Positions 1 to 6,063 of a DNA stretch of 9,852 nt are shown piece by piece. The stretch is from positions 3,823 to 13,674 of the forward strand of contig DLGN01000214.1 in the NCBI GenBank assembly GCA_002482715.1, in the 5' to 3' direction. Positions within the stretch are counted from its first letter, which is position 1; each line of letters begins with the position of its first letter. Under the pieces are notes generated by a model that was not told the origin of the DNA, searched no databases, and was given only the letters and a program-made list of their open reading frames with translations. This DNA is from Oxalobacteraceae bacterium UBA7693. Lineage in GTDB: Bacteria > Pseudomonadota > Gammaproteobacteria > Burkholderiales > Burkholderiaceae_D. Both the position numbers and the translations under genes were made by a program.

Positions 1-376
1 AAATTCAAGCAAGCCGATTAATGCTGCAATTGCGGCAGCCCAGGAAGTTTTGGCGCAACCAACACTGTTTCAATCCGAGACAGAATCTGAAATAGCGCTT
101 GATGCGGCAGTCGAACACACCAATAGCATCAGTGCTGAAGACTGGAAGGAGCTCGAACTGAGTGTTAGAGAGAATGTGTTACGTCAAGTCTTATCTCGTG
201 TTGACTTTGTGCTTGAGCACCGCGTCAGCGACAGCTTGGCAGAGGTGCTTCAAACGGCGGTAGATAAATTGGCAGATGAGATTCGTGTGGGTTTGCGTAA
301 CAGCATAGAAGAAGTGGTGACGCGTGCGCTGACACAAGAATTAAGTAAAATTAAAGGTAGTAATCGCAAGCCTTGA
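1..376 (+). CDS. C-terminal part of a hypothetical protein, open at the left window edge
   Basis: The reading frame is open from base 2 and ends at TGA 374-376, giving about 124 visible residues. A TTG at 50 could serve as a start but has no clear ribosome site, and the frame continues upstream of it, so this is most likely the end of a longer protein. The visible part starts with an Ala-rich, then acidic linker. From about base 140 onward it is predicted to be two or three amphipathic helices rich in Leu, Val, Glu and Arg (DWKELELSVRENVLRQVL; SDSLAEVLQTAVDKLADEI). The end is basic (KIKGSNRKP). No signal peptide, membrane segment or catalytic motif is visible. It resembles the helical C-termini of uncharacterised Burkholderiales proteins (DUF2486-like), but that assignment is a weak recollection. 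It converges with the Lrp-type gene, with only 8 nt between the stops. Confidence 0.6.
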   Translation, partial: NSSKPINAAIAAAQEVLAQPTLFQSETESEIALDAAVEHTNSISAEDWKELELSVRENVLRQVLSRVDFVLEHRVSDSLAEVLQTAVDKLADEIRVGLRNSIEEVVTRALTQELSKIKGSNRKP

Positions 377-384
377 ACAGTGTA

Positions 385-894
385 CTACCTGGAAACACGT
401 ACACTCAATTCCGGCATCTTTTCATCAAACGCAATTCGGGTAGAAAACTTGGCGCGTTTCATCGGAAAGCGTGAATGGAAATGGCGCACATTGCCCGAGC
501 CAGAAATCGCACGCCGCACAAACTGATAATAGGCTTCCATGTCGACGACATGGATAACTAAGAAATAATCGATTTCGCCTGAAACAAAATAACATTGCAT
601 GACTTCTGGTTCATGATTCATGCATGCTTCAAAATCGCGCATGTGTTCATCTGACTGATTTTGCAATGAAATTTCAAGAAATGCCAACATTCCATAGCCG
701 ATTGAGAATGGATCTACCATCGCAACATCTGCGCTAATCACACCCGCATCACGCAAAGTCTTAATCCGACGCAAACAAGTTGGCTGCGAAATATGTAATT
801 TTTCAGCTAGCACTCTGGTAGGCGTTTGATTGTCCTTTTGCAGCATGTTAAGCAACTTACGATCAACTTTGTCGAGGGTATGAAATTTAGCCAT
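385..894 (-). CDS. Lrp/AsnC-family transcriptional regulator
   Basis: This is a DNA-binding regulator of the feast/famine family, whose members usually respond to amino acids as dimers or octamers. With the start at ATG 894 the protein is 169 residues, close to the usual ~150-165. Residues 6-52 form the winged helix-turn-helix (LDKVDRKLLNMLQ; recognition helix around SQPTCLRRIKTLRDAGVI). Residues 68-148 form the ligand-binding RAM domain with the typical G-x-I-D-Y turn (GEIDYFLVI, 106-114). An in-frame TTG at 942 would add 16 residues (IAK/MAK repeats) that the family lacks. That TTG sits where a -35 element is proposed, so ATG 894 is preferred. Neither start has a good Shine-Dalgarno. The ligand and targets cannot be told from sequence; no amino-acid metabolism gene is adjacent. 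Four 12-bp tandem repeats upstream may be its own operator. Confidence 0.9.
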   Translation of the reverse strand: MAKFHTLDKVDRKLLNMLQKDNQTPTRVLAEKLHISQPTCLRRIKTLRDAGVISADVAMVDPFSIGYGMLAFLEISLQNQSDEHMRDFEACMNHEPEVMQCYFVSGEIDYFLVIHVVDMEAYYQFVRRAISGSGNVRHFHSRFPMKRAKFSTRIAFDEKMPELSVRVSR

Positions 895-932
895 AAATTT
901 AGCGATAAGTTTAGCTATATGTTTAGCGATGC
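885..932 (-). repeat. Four tandem 12-bp repeats at the start of the Lrp-type gene
   Basis: Four degenerate 12-bp units lie head to tail at 885-896, 897-908, 909-920 and 921-932. On the minus strand each carries the core GCTAAA, often preceded by ATC or ATA, so the core recurs exactly every 12 bp. The block covers the proposed -10 box and the ATG at 894. If read in frame from the upstream TTG it would encode repeated (I/M)AK(H/L/F) units. The spacing and position suggest either an operator array for autoregulation or a local tandem duplication. Confidence 0.75.
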
Positions 933-942
933 ATAGTTTCAA
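914..942 (-). promoter_or_regulatory. Predicted sigma70-type promoter of the Lrp-type gene
   Basis: On the minus strand TTGAAA (942-937) is followed after 17 nt by TATAGC (919-914). This matches the consensus at 5/6 and 4/6 positions with ideal spacing. Transcription would begin near 907, giving a leader of only about 13 nt before ATG 894. The -35 box lies directly against the terminator of the upstream cytochrome gene, and the -10 box lies inside the tandem repeats. Confidence 0.5.
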
Positions 943-948
943 GATAAG

Positions 949-978
949 AAAAAGGCTCGGATCAGACCGAGCCTTTTT
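949..978 (-). terminator. Rho-independent terminator of the cytochrome c gene
   Basis: The arms 949-960 and 967-978 are perfectly complementary over 12 bp (core GGCTCGG/CCGAGCC) around a 6-nt loop. The A-tract at the low-coordinate side becomes a U-tract for minus-strand transcripts. It lies 15 nt after the cytochrome c stop. The plus strand also has T5 after the stem, so it could stop transcription in both directions. It insulates the Lrp-type promoter that begins immediately beyond it. Confidence 0.92.
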
Positions 979-993
979 CAGATAAACAAAGTA

Positions 994-1302
994 TTACTTC
1001 ACACTCAAAATCCATTTAACTAAAGTCTTGGCTTCTGCGTCACTTACTTGTGCATTTGCTGGCATAGGAATCGCACCCCACACACCGCTACCACCCTTCA
1101 TAACTTTAGTTGCCAACTTGGCTTCTGCGGTTTTATCCCCAGCATATTTTTTTGCGATATCTTTAAATGAAGGTCCGAGAATCTTTGCATCTACACTATG
1201 ACAGCTCATACAGTTTTTGGACTTCGCCAAATCCGCATTCGCCATCGCAGAACCAGATACCAACATCATTACACTTGCTGCAAACATTAAAGTTGTTTTC
1301 AT
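994..1302 (-). CDS. Periplasmic class I cytochrome c (c551/c552-type)
   Basis: This is a small exported electron carrier that shuttles electrons in the periplasm, in this family usually from the bc1 complex to terminal oxidases or nitrite reductase. Of 102 residues, the first 21 form a signal peptide (MKTTLMFAASVMMLVSGSAMA) with a cleavage site after AMA. The mature protein of ~81 residues is the standard size for c551/c552. The haem-binding motif is CMSCH at 31-35, with His35 as proximal ligand. Met80 in IPMPAN is the likely distal ligand. The start is supported by GGAG (1312-1309) six nt before ATG. The gene is monocistronic: it has its own terminator at 949-978 and faces a divergent neighbour. 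A possible -10 (TAAAAT, 1339-1334) lacks a good -35 partner. The redox partner is not shown by context. Confidence 0.93.
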   Translation of the reverse strand: MKTTLMFAASVMMLVSGSAMANADLAKSKNCMSCHSVDAKILGPSFKDIAKKYAGDKTAEAKLATKVMKGGSGVWGAIPMPANAQVSDAEAKTLVKWILSVK

Positions 1303-1388
1303 GAAAATCTCCAGTTAAAAATCGAATGCGCGTATTTTACCGCCTTTTATCAGATACTGAAGCAAGTAACGTGATTACATTCGATTGG

Positions 1389-1417
1389 TTGACCTTGCTC
1401 AGAATAGCCCCTATGAT
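1389..1417 (+). promoter_or_regulatory. Predicted sigma70-type promoter for the small Trp-rich gene
   Basis: TTGACC (1389-1394) and TATGAT (1412-1417) are separated by 17 nt, each matching 5 of 6 consensus bases. Transcription should begin near 1424. It lies in the divergent region between the cytochrome c gene and the Trp-rich gene, and could drive the latter and possibly the LysR-lgt genes, since no terminator is visible between them. Confidence 0.6.
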
Positions 1418-1513
1418 AAAGTCCATCTTTAAAAGATATTGAGCACGGCTTTGCTGGCGTCTTTCAAGTCACACATCATTTACCAAGTCCATCCCATTAA
1501 GCCTACATTCATT

Positions 1514-1744
1514 ATGAAAATCCTTCTCCCAGTTGTTCTGTTATACATACTCAAACTATTAGATCTCAGCTTCATGGAAAACATCTCATGGTGGTGGATT
1601 AATGGCCTAGGGTTATTCGCATTTCTCTGGTTTGAATTTTTTGAGCGTATGCTTGGCTTAGATAAGCGTAAAGATGAGATGTTGCACGAAAAAATGCGCA
1701 AAGAAAGACTCAAACGCAGCTTTACCGACAAGAAAAAGAAATAA
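1514..1744 (+). CDS. Small Trp-rich membrane protein (TIGR04438-like)
   Basis: This is a short integral membrane protein of unknown function. With the start at ATG 1514 it has 76 residues: a hydrophobic helix (about 2-20, KILLPVVLLYILKLLDLSF), a SWWWIN motif at about 25-30, a second hydrophobic aromatic helix (about 28-45), and a highly charged basic tail (LDKRKDEMLHEKMRKERLKR, ending KKKK). A pair of hydrophobic segments with a W-W-W motif and a K/R/E-rich C-terminus is the pattern of the TIGR04438 small Trp-rich family, known from Burkholderiales. The tail is probably cytoplasmic by the positive-inside rule. A TTG at 1439 would add 25 polar residues absent from the family, so ATG 1514 was chosen, although no good Shine-Dalgarno precedes it. 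The family match is from memory of its motif pattern. Confidence 0.75.
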   Translation: MKILLPVVLLYILKLLDLSFMENISWWWINGLGLFAFLWFEFFERMLGLDKRKDEMLHEKMRKERLKRSFTDKKKK

Positions 1745-1753
1745 TCAATACCG

Positions 1754-1759
1754 TATAAT
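1754..1759 (+). promoter_or_regulatory. Possible -10 box for the LysR-type gene
   Basis: A perfect TATAAT lies in the short gap before the LysR-type gene and would place a transcription start near 1766, about 40 nt before its ATG. No convincing -35 box lies 16-18 nt upstream (the region is A-rich), so it may be weak, activator-dependent or coincidental. Confidence 0.3.
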
Positions 1760-1806
1760 CTGTCGCCCGACTTAATCATCCATCGACTCAATTTTGATTC
1801 CATCCC

Positions 1807-2700
1807 ATGCAAATTGAACTGCGCCAGCTGAGATATTTTGTCGCAGTTGCAGAAGAATTACATTTTGGACGTGCTGCAAAAAAACTGCATATGACCCAAC
1901 CTCCGTTATCGCAAGCGATACAAGGATTGGAAGCGGAATTAGGAGCAGCATTATTTCATCGGACAACCCGTCAAATTCAGTTGAGCGCAGCGGGGCTCGT
2001 TTTACTCCCAGAAGCAAAACGTTTACTGGCACAAGCTGGACTTTTACCAGCAATCGCACAAAGAGCGGCGGCCGGTGCGATTGGAGAATTACGACTCGCG
2101 TTTATTTCCATTGCGGATTACAGCATTTTGCCCCCTGCATTACGTCACTTTCGCCAACATTACGACAAGGTAAAAATTGTGCTGCACGAAGCGACAAGTG
2201 ATCGCCAGCTAGCACTCTTAGAAAATGCTGAAATTGACTTGGGGCTGCTAATCCCCCCCATTCCAGATCGTTTAAAAGATGTACTTCACTATCAAAAACT
2301 ACGCCGGGAAAATTTAATTCTGGCATTACCAGATGGCGCAGAAAAGCGCGCATTTCCGACAAAATTATCTAGCTATAAAGATTTGCCATTAATTCTTTTT
2401 CCGCGCACAATTGCGCCTGCTTTACACGACACGATTTTGGGATGTTTCCGTGAAGCTGGTTTGACACCAGTGATCGCACAAGAAGCAATACAAATGCAAA
2501 CCATCATTGCCCTCGTATCGGCAGGAATGGGGATGGCGCTGGTTCCAGAATCTGTTGCCAACTTACAGCGTGTTGGCGTGCATTATCAAATTTTGGACTC
2601 ATCAAACTCCACGCGCGATAGCGTGGAGCTAGGAATTGCGTGGCGTCGCGATTCAAATTCGCCAGTCACTCGGGCTTTTTTAGACCTTTTAGAAAAATAA
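1807..2700 (+). CDS. LysR-family transcriptional regulator
   Basis: This is a standard-length LysR regulator (297 residues). Residues 1-60 hold the winged helix-turn-helix with the family signature (LRYFVAVAEELHFGRAAKKL, MTQPPLSQAIQGLEAELGAALF, then HRTTRQIQLSAAG). A linker helix follows at about 60-88. The effector-binding periplasmic-protein-like domain spans roughly 90-295 (start GELRLAFISIADYSILPPAL; second lobe ending VSAGMGMALVPESVANL). The style is that of the BenM/CatM-like group acting on aromatic or other carboxylate metabolism genes, but the effector cannot be assigned. LysR genes often sit divergently from their target; here the upstream gene points the same way, so the target is unclear. 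The gap to lgt is 4 nt, implying cotranscription. A perfect 8-bp hairpin (2607-2628) lies in its 3' end. No obvious Shine-Dalgarno precedes ATG 1807. Confidence 0.93.
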   Translation: MQIELRQLRYFVAVAEELHFGRAAKKLHMTQPPLSQAIQGLEAELGAALFHRTTRQIQLSAAGLVLLPEAKRLLAQAGLLPAIAQRAAAGAIGELRLAFISIADYSILPPALRHFRQHYDKVKIVLHEATSDRQLALLENAEIDLGLLIPPIPDRLKDVLHYQKLRRENLILALPDGAEKRAFPTKLSSYKDLPLILFPRTIAPALHDTILGCFREAGLTPVIAQEAIQMQTIIALVSAGMGMALVPESVANLQRVGVHYQILDSSNSTRDSVELGIAWRRDSNSPVTRAFLDLLEK

Positions 2701-2704
2701 ACTC

Positions 2705-3571
2705 ATGTTGGATCATCCTAATTTCAACCCTGTCGCGCTCGATCTCGGTTTCTTCAAAATCCATTGGTACGGCATCATGTATCTGGTGGCGTTCGCACAA
2801 TTCATTTTATTGGGTCGTTTGCGCTTACGCATGCCGCACATCGCTGCGCTTGGTTGGACGAAGGAACACATCGACGATATGCTTTTTTATGGCGTACTCG
2901 GTGTCATCATTGGTGGACGCTTGGGCGAGGTGATTTTTTATCAACCGCTACACTTTCTACAAAATCCTTTAGAAATTTTTATGGTGTGGAAAGGCGGCAT
3001 GTCTTTTCACGGTGGATTTCTCGGCGTATTAATTGCGATGTCTTTATGGGCTCGCCACGCAAAAATGCCACTGGTACATGTGTATGACTTTATCGCGCCC
3101 TTGGTACCCCTAGGTTACGCCGCAGGTCGTTTCGGCAATTTCATCAACCACGAATTACCTGGCCGCATGGCATCAAGTGACTTGCCATGGGCAATGAATT
3201 GGCCTGGCGTCGCCTACCCAGTTCATCCATCCCCGCTATACCAAATGTTAGTGGATGGCCTCTTACTGTTTGTGATTGTCTGGCTGTTTTCCCGCAAAGC
3301 ACGCCCAGCACTAGCTGTTGGCGCGGTATTCGTCATGTTGTATGGCTGCGCCCGCTTCTTTACGGAATATTTCCGCACACCTGATTATGAAGTGAGTTTT
3401 ATTGGCATGACGATTTCTGCTGGACAAATGCTATCTTTGCCTATGATTTTGGTTGGCGCCTTGCTATTAGGTTTAGCTTACGCAGGTAAATTCACACCTG
3501 CGCAATTCTCACCTACCCCAGCAAGCGACGCAAAATCGAAAAACCCAAAAAACAAAAAACAAAAAAAATAA
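2705..3571 (+). CDS. lgt: Prolipoprotein diacylglyceryl transferase Lgt
   Basis: Lgt is the inner-membrane enzyme that moves diacylglycerol from phosphatidylglycerol onto the lipobox cysteine of prolipoproteins, the first step of lipoprotein maturation. The 288-residue protein has about seven hydrophobic segments. Diagnostic motifs are IHWYGIMYLVAF (19-30), the MSFHGGFLGVLI block with His102 (99-110), the Lgt signature GRFGNFINHELPGR (141-154) containing the essential Arg and Asn, VHPSPLYQ (173-180) and YGCARFFTEYFRTPD (213-227) with the C-terminal conserved Arg. In the signature, His replaces the Gly common before Glu (NGELWGR in Escherichia coli), which is a tolerated variation. The C-terminus (273-288) is a Lys/Asn tail encoded by runs of A6, A6 and A8 just before the stop, likely a cytoplasmic basic tail. 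It follows the LysR-type gene by 4 nt and is followed by the crotonase gene after 24 nt. Confidence 0.97.
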   Translation: MLDHPNFNPVALDLGFFKIHWYGIMYLVAFAQFILLGRLRLRMPHIAALGWTKEHIDDMLFYGVLGVIIGGRLGEVIFYQPLHFLQNPLEIFMVWKGGMSFHGGFLGVLIAMSLWARHAKMPLVHVYDFIAPLVPLGYAAGRFGNFINHELPGRMASSDLPWAMNWPGVAYPVHPSPLYQMLVDGLLLFVIVWLFSRKARPALAVGAVFVMLYGCARFFTEYFRTPDYEVSFIGMTISAGQMLSLPMILVGALLLGLAYAGKFTPAQFSPTPASDAKSKNPKNKKQKK

Positions 3572-3579
3572 ATCCCAAC

Positions 3580-3587
3580 AGGAGGAG
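3580..3587 (+). promoter_or_regulatory. Strong Shine-Dalgarno for the crotonase gene
   Basis: AGGAGGAG lies 8 nt before ATG 3596 and is a near-perfect anti-16S match. It is clearly the best ribosome site in the window, fixes the start of the crotonase gene, and suggests high translation relative to the weak sites of the LysR-type, lgt and matB genes. Confidence 0.85.
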
Positions 3588-3595
3588 ACCCTCAA

Positions 3596-4369
3596 ATGGA
3601 CAATATCCGATGCGAACTTGAAGGCAATATTGCCTTTATCACGATATCCAATCCAGATCGACTGAATGCTTTAAACATGGCGATGTGGAATGCACTGACT
3701 ACGCACTTCACGGCGTTGCATCAGAATGAAGATTTGCGTTGCATTATCATACGCGGCGCAGGTGGCAACTTTGCAGCGGGTGCTGATGTACAAGAATTTG
3801 CCGCCGTGCGCAATACCTTGGCGGACGGCATGCGTTATCACAATCAAGTAATTGCCGCATCGTTGAAAGCCATTAGTGAATGCCAACACCCAGTCATTGC
3901 CGCAATTGAAGGTGTGTGCGTTGGCGGCGGCTTAGAAATTGCGATTTCCTGCGATATTCGGATTGCCTCTCCTGGCGCGCGCTTCGGCATTCCGATTAAC
4001 AAGCTTGGTTTTCCTTTAGCGCCAAAAGAACTACAAAGTCTTTTGGGTTTAGTAGGTAAAGCGGTAGCTTCTGAAATTTTGTTAGAAGGTCGCATACTCA
4101 ATGCGATCGAGGCTAAGCAAAAAGGCTTGGTACAACGACTTTCCGATGATGTGCCAACTGAAGCATTGGAGACAGCACAAAGAATTGCGCTCGGTGCGCC
4201 ACTCGCCGCACGCTTAAACAAAAAATTTATCCGTCGCTTAAGCTTTGTACCTGAAAGACTCAGCGACGAAGAACAATTGGAAGCTTTTTCCTTCTTGCAA
4301 ACCGAAGACTATCAAGAAGGTGTGCTTGGTTTCCTAGCTAAAAAGGTCCCCGTTTTTACGGGTAAATAG
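3596..4369 (+). CDS. Enoyl-CoA hydratase/isomerase (crotonase) family protein
   Basis: This is a 257-residue crotonase-fold protein acting on an acyl-CoA thioester in the cytoplasm. The N-terminal beta strands (IAFITISNPDRLNALNMAM) and the oxyanion-hole pair are clear: FAAGADVQEF (59-68) and VCVGGGLEIAISCDIRIA (107-124). The C-terminal SFLQTEDYQEGVLGFLAKK is typical. Glu114 corresponds to the first catalytic Glu of mitochondrial enoyl-CoA hydratase. The second Glu (in FGQPEILLG) aligns with Ile134 in FGIPINKLG, so classical hydration is doubtful. The His and Tyr of methylmalonyl-CoA decarboxylase (YgfG) are also absent (Ala62- and Leu141-region). It may be an isomerase, a decarboxylase-like or thioesterase-like variant, or bind an unusual CoA ester. 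It is 16 nt upstream of the malonyl-CoA synthetase gene, suggesting a shared malonate or short dicarboxylate pathway. Confidence 0.88.
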   Translation: MDNIRCELEGNIAFITISNPDRLNALNMAMWNALTTHFTALHQNEDLRCIIIRGAGGNFAAGADVQEFAAVRNTLADGMRYHNQVIAASLKAISECQHPVIAAIEGVCVGGGLEIAISCDIRIASPGARFGIPINKLGFPLAPKELQSLLGLVGKAVASEILLEGRILNAIEAKQKGLVQRLSDDVPTEALETAQRIALGAPLAARLNKKFIRRLSFVPERLSDEEQLEAFSFLQTEDYQEGVLGFLAKKVPVFTGK

Positions 4370-4385
4370 TAACGAAGTTCTTAAT

Positions 4386-5903
4386 ATGAATGCCAATCTC
4401 TACACTTTATTTGCAGGTCATTTTCCACACGATCAATCAGCTTACTGTATAGAGACGCACGATGCTCGTTATTACAGTTGGTCGGACATAGAACGCGCCA
4501 GCGCGATGCTGGCAAATCTCTTGTGTAGCTTAAAACTAAGTGAGGGTGCACGCATCGCGGTACAAGTTGAAAAATCGCCTGAAGCCTTGATTCTATATCT
4601 GGCGACACTACGCGCTGGCTATGTTTTCTTACCATTAAATACCGCCTATCAACACACAGAGATTTCTTATTTTATCCAAGATGCCGCACCCGAAGTCGTA
4701 GTGTGTTCGCCGCACAATTTTGGTTGGGTATCACAAATTGCATTTCAAGCTGGCAGCAAGCATGTCTTCACCTTAGATGCACCAGCGCAGGGAAATAATC
4801 GTGGCAGCTTGTTAGATAGAGCTAGCACCATGTCTGATCAATTTGTGACAGTGCAGAGTGCGCCCGATGATTTAGCCGCGATTTTATACACATCGGGAAC
4901 TACGGGGCGCAGTAAAGGCGCGATGCTCACGCACGAAAATTTGTCTTCAAATGCGCTAGTTTTGAAAGAAGCATGGGGATGGTGCGAGGGAGATGTATTG
5001 CTACATGCCCTGCCCTTATTTCATGTGCATGGTTTATTCGTCGCATCGCACGGTGCGCTATTAAATGGCAGCAAAATGATTTTTCTGCCGAAGTTCGATG
5101 CCGATCAAGTCTTACATTATTTGCCGCAATCGACGGTGATGATGGGTGTGCCAACCTATTATGTCAGGCTGCTACAAGATGAGCGACTGAATCAGGTAAG
5201 GTGCAACTCGATGCGCTTGTTTATCTCCGGTTCTGCGCCTTTACTCAGGGAAACCTTCGACAACTTTCAACAACGCACTGGTCACACGATCTTAGAGCGC
5301 TACGGCATGAGTGAAACCACCATACTGACCTCCAATCCCTACGCTGGTGAACGCAAAGGTGGCACGGTAGGTTTAGCACTTCCAGGTGTGAAAGTACGCG
5401 TGGTGAACGCCCAAGAAGAGATATGCAGCATCGACGAAATCGGTGATATCCAAGTCCAAGGCCCCAATGTTTTCCAGGGCTATTGGCGCATGCCAGAAAA
5501 AACAGCCGAAGAGTTTACCGAAGATGGCTACTTTCGCACCGGTGATGTTGGTAAGTTGGATCAGGACGGCTATTTAAGCATCGTTGGACGCAGCAAAGAT
5601 TTGATTATCTCTGGTGGCTATAACGTCTACCCGAAAGAAATCGAAAGCGTGATTGATGACATGCCAGAAGTTGCCGAGTCAGCTGTTATCGGCCTAGCGC
5701 ATGCAGATTTTGGCGAAGCTGTATGCGCAGTGATTGTATTAAGGGCTATGACAACATTAGATGCAGCAACAATCATCACACGTTTAAAATCGCAAATCGC
5801 TAACTTCAAAGTACCGAAGCAAGTCTTCTTCGTCAGCGAATTACCGAGAAACACGATGGGAAAAGTGCAGAAAAATTTACTCAGACAGCAGTTTCAAAAT
5901 TGA
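4386..5903 (+). CDS. matB: Malonyl-CoA synthetase (malonate-CoA ligase, MatB-like)
   Basis: This ANL-superfamily enzyme activates malonate (often also methylmalonate) with ATP to an acyl-adenylate and then forms the CoA thioester. Its 505 residues match the usual MatB size. Visible motifs are the P-loop YTSGTTGRSKG (168-178), FHVHGLFVA (212-220), KFDADQVLHYLPQSTVMMGVPT, a MatB-typical stretch (236-257), SGSAPL (281-286), ERYGMSET (304-311; its Arg is thought to pair with the free carboxylate in MatB), TGD (385-387), the hinge region GRSKDLIISGGYNVYP (401-416) and the catalytic Lys493 in PRNTMGKVQKN. VQVEKSPEAL near residue 59 and LPLNTAY near 82 also fit MatB. No MatA-type malonyl-CoA decarboxylase or malonate carrier is visible nearby. 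It follows the crotonase gene by 16 nt. A related ANL ligase with another short diacid is the main alternative. Confidence 0.88.
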   Translation: MNANLYTLFAGHFPHDQSAYCIETHDARYYSWSDIERASAMLANLLCSLKLSEGARIAVQVEKSPEALILYLATLRAGYVFLPLNTAYQHTEISYFIQDAAPEVVVCSPHNFGWVSQIAFQAGSKHVFTLDAPAQGNNRGSLLDRASTMSDQFVTVQSAPDDLAAILYTSGTTGRSKGAMLTHENLSSNALVLKEAWGWCEGDVLLHALPLFHVHGLFVASHGALLNGSKMIFLPKFDADQVLHYLPQSTVMMGVPTYYVRLLQDERLNQVRCNSMRLFISGSAPLLRETFDNFQQRTGHTILERYGMSETTILTSNPYAGERKGGTVGLALPGVKVRVVNAQEEICSIDEIGDIQVQGPNVFQGYWRMPEKTAEEFTEDGYFRTGDVGKLDQDGYLSIVGRSKDLIISGGYNVYPKEIESVIDDMPEVAESAVIGLAHADFGEAVCAVIVLRAMTTLDAATIITRLKSQIANFKVPKQVFFVSELPRNTMGKVQKNLLRQQFQN

Positions 5904-5949
5904 AGTCTGGGTTGACACAAACTTGCACTAACGAGAACTTCATTGCGCA

Positions 5950-6007
5950 GGGTGCGCCGTGTGCACCACATTAGTAAGCTGCGGCCTTCAGTGCGCACGG
6001 CGCACCC
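5950..6007. repeat. REP-like inverted repeat between convergent genes
   Basis: The arms 5950-5966 and 5991-6007 (GGGTGCGCCGTGTGCAC and its complement) pair over 17 bp with a single G-T wobble around a 24-nt loop. The GTAGGGTGCGC...GCGCACCCTAC style is like intergenic palindromes dispersed in many proteobacterial genomes. It lies in the 160-nt gap between the converging matB and EVE genes. There is no T-tract after either arm, so it is not a textbook Rho-independent terminator, but such a stable hairpin may protect or end both transcripts. Nothing else is recognised in this gap. Confidence 0.8.
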
Positions 6008-6063
6008 TACTTTAGCTCGTCTATTCTTGATGCCAATATGGCTTCCACCCTTGTCGCTGACTC

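Noticed and set aside
379..405. 7-bp inverted repeat AGTGTAC/GTACACT at the convergent gene ends
   Set aside because: The stem is short and AT-containing, the loop is 13 nt, and no T-tract follows on either strand, so it is not a supportable terminator.
895..942. TTG start at 942 giving a 185-residue Lrp-type protein with IAK/MAK repeats at its N-terminus
   Set aside because: The family does not carry this extension, there is no ribosome site, and the TTG fits better as part of a -35 box directly after a terminator.
1480..1812. Antisense open frame of about 110 residues across the Trp-rich gene
   Set aside because: It mirrors codons of the plus-strand gene, has no family features or ribosome site, and runs into the LysR-type gene start.
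2253..2259. C7 homopolymer in the LysR-type gene as a phase-variable tract
   Set aside because: Seven Cs encode ordinary Pro codons in an intact frame; the run is too short to claim phase variation without strain comparison.
3844..4221. Antisense open frame of about 125 residues inside the crotonase gene
   Set aside because: It is a shadow of a well-supported gene on the other strand, with Ser/Pro/Ala-rich composition and no recognisable domain.
3596..4369. Calling the crotonase a methylmalonyl-CoA decarboxylase (YgfG/ScpB) because of its MatB neighbour
   Set aside because: The His and Tyr positions used by that enzyme read Ala and Leu here, so the name is not supported.
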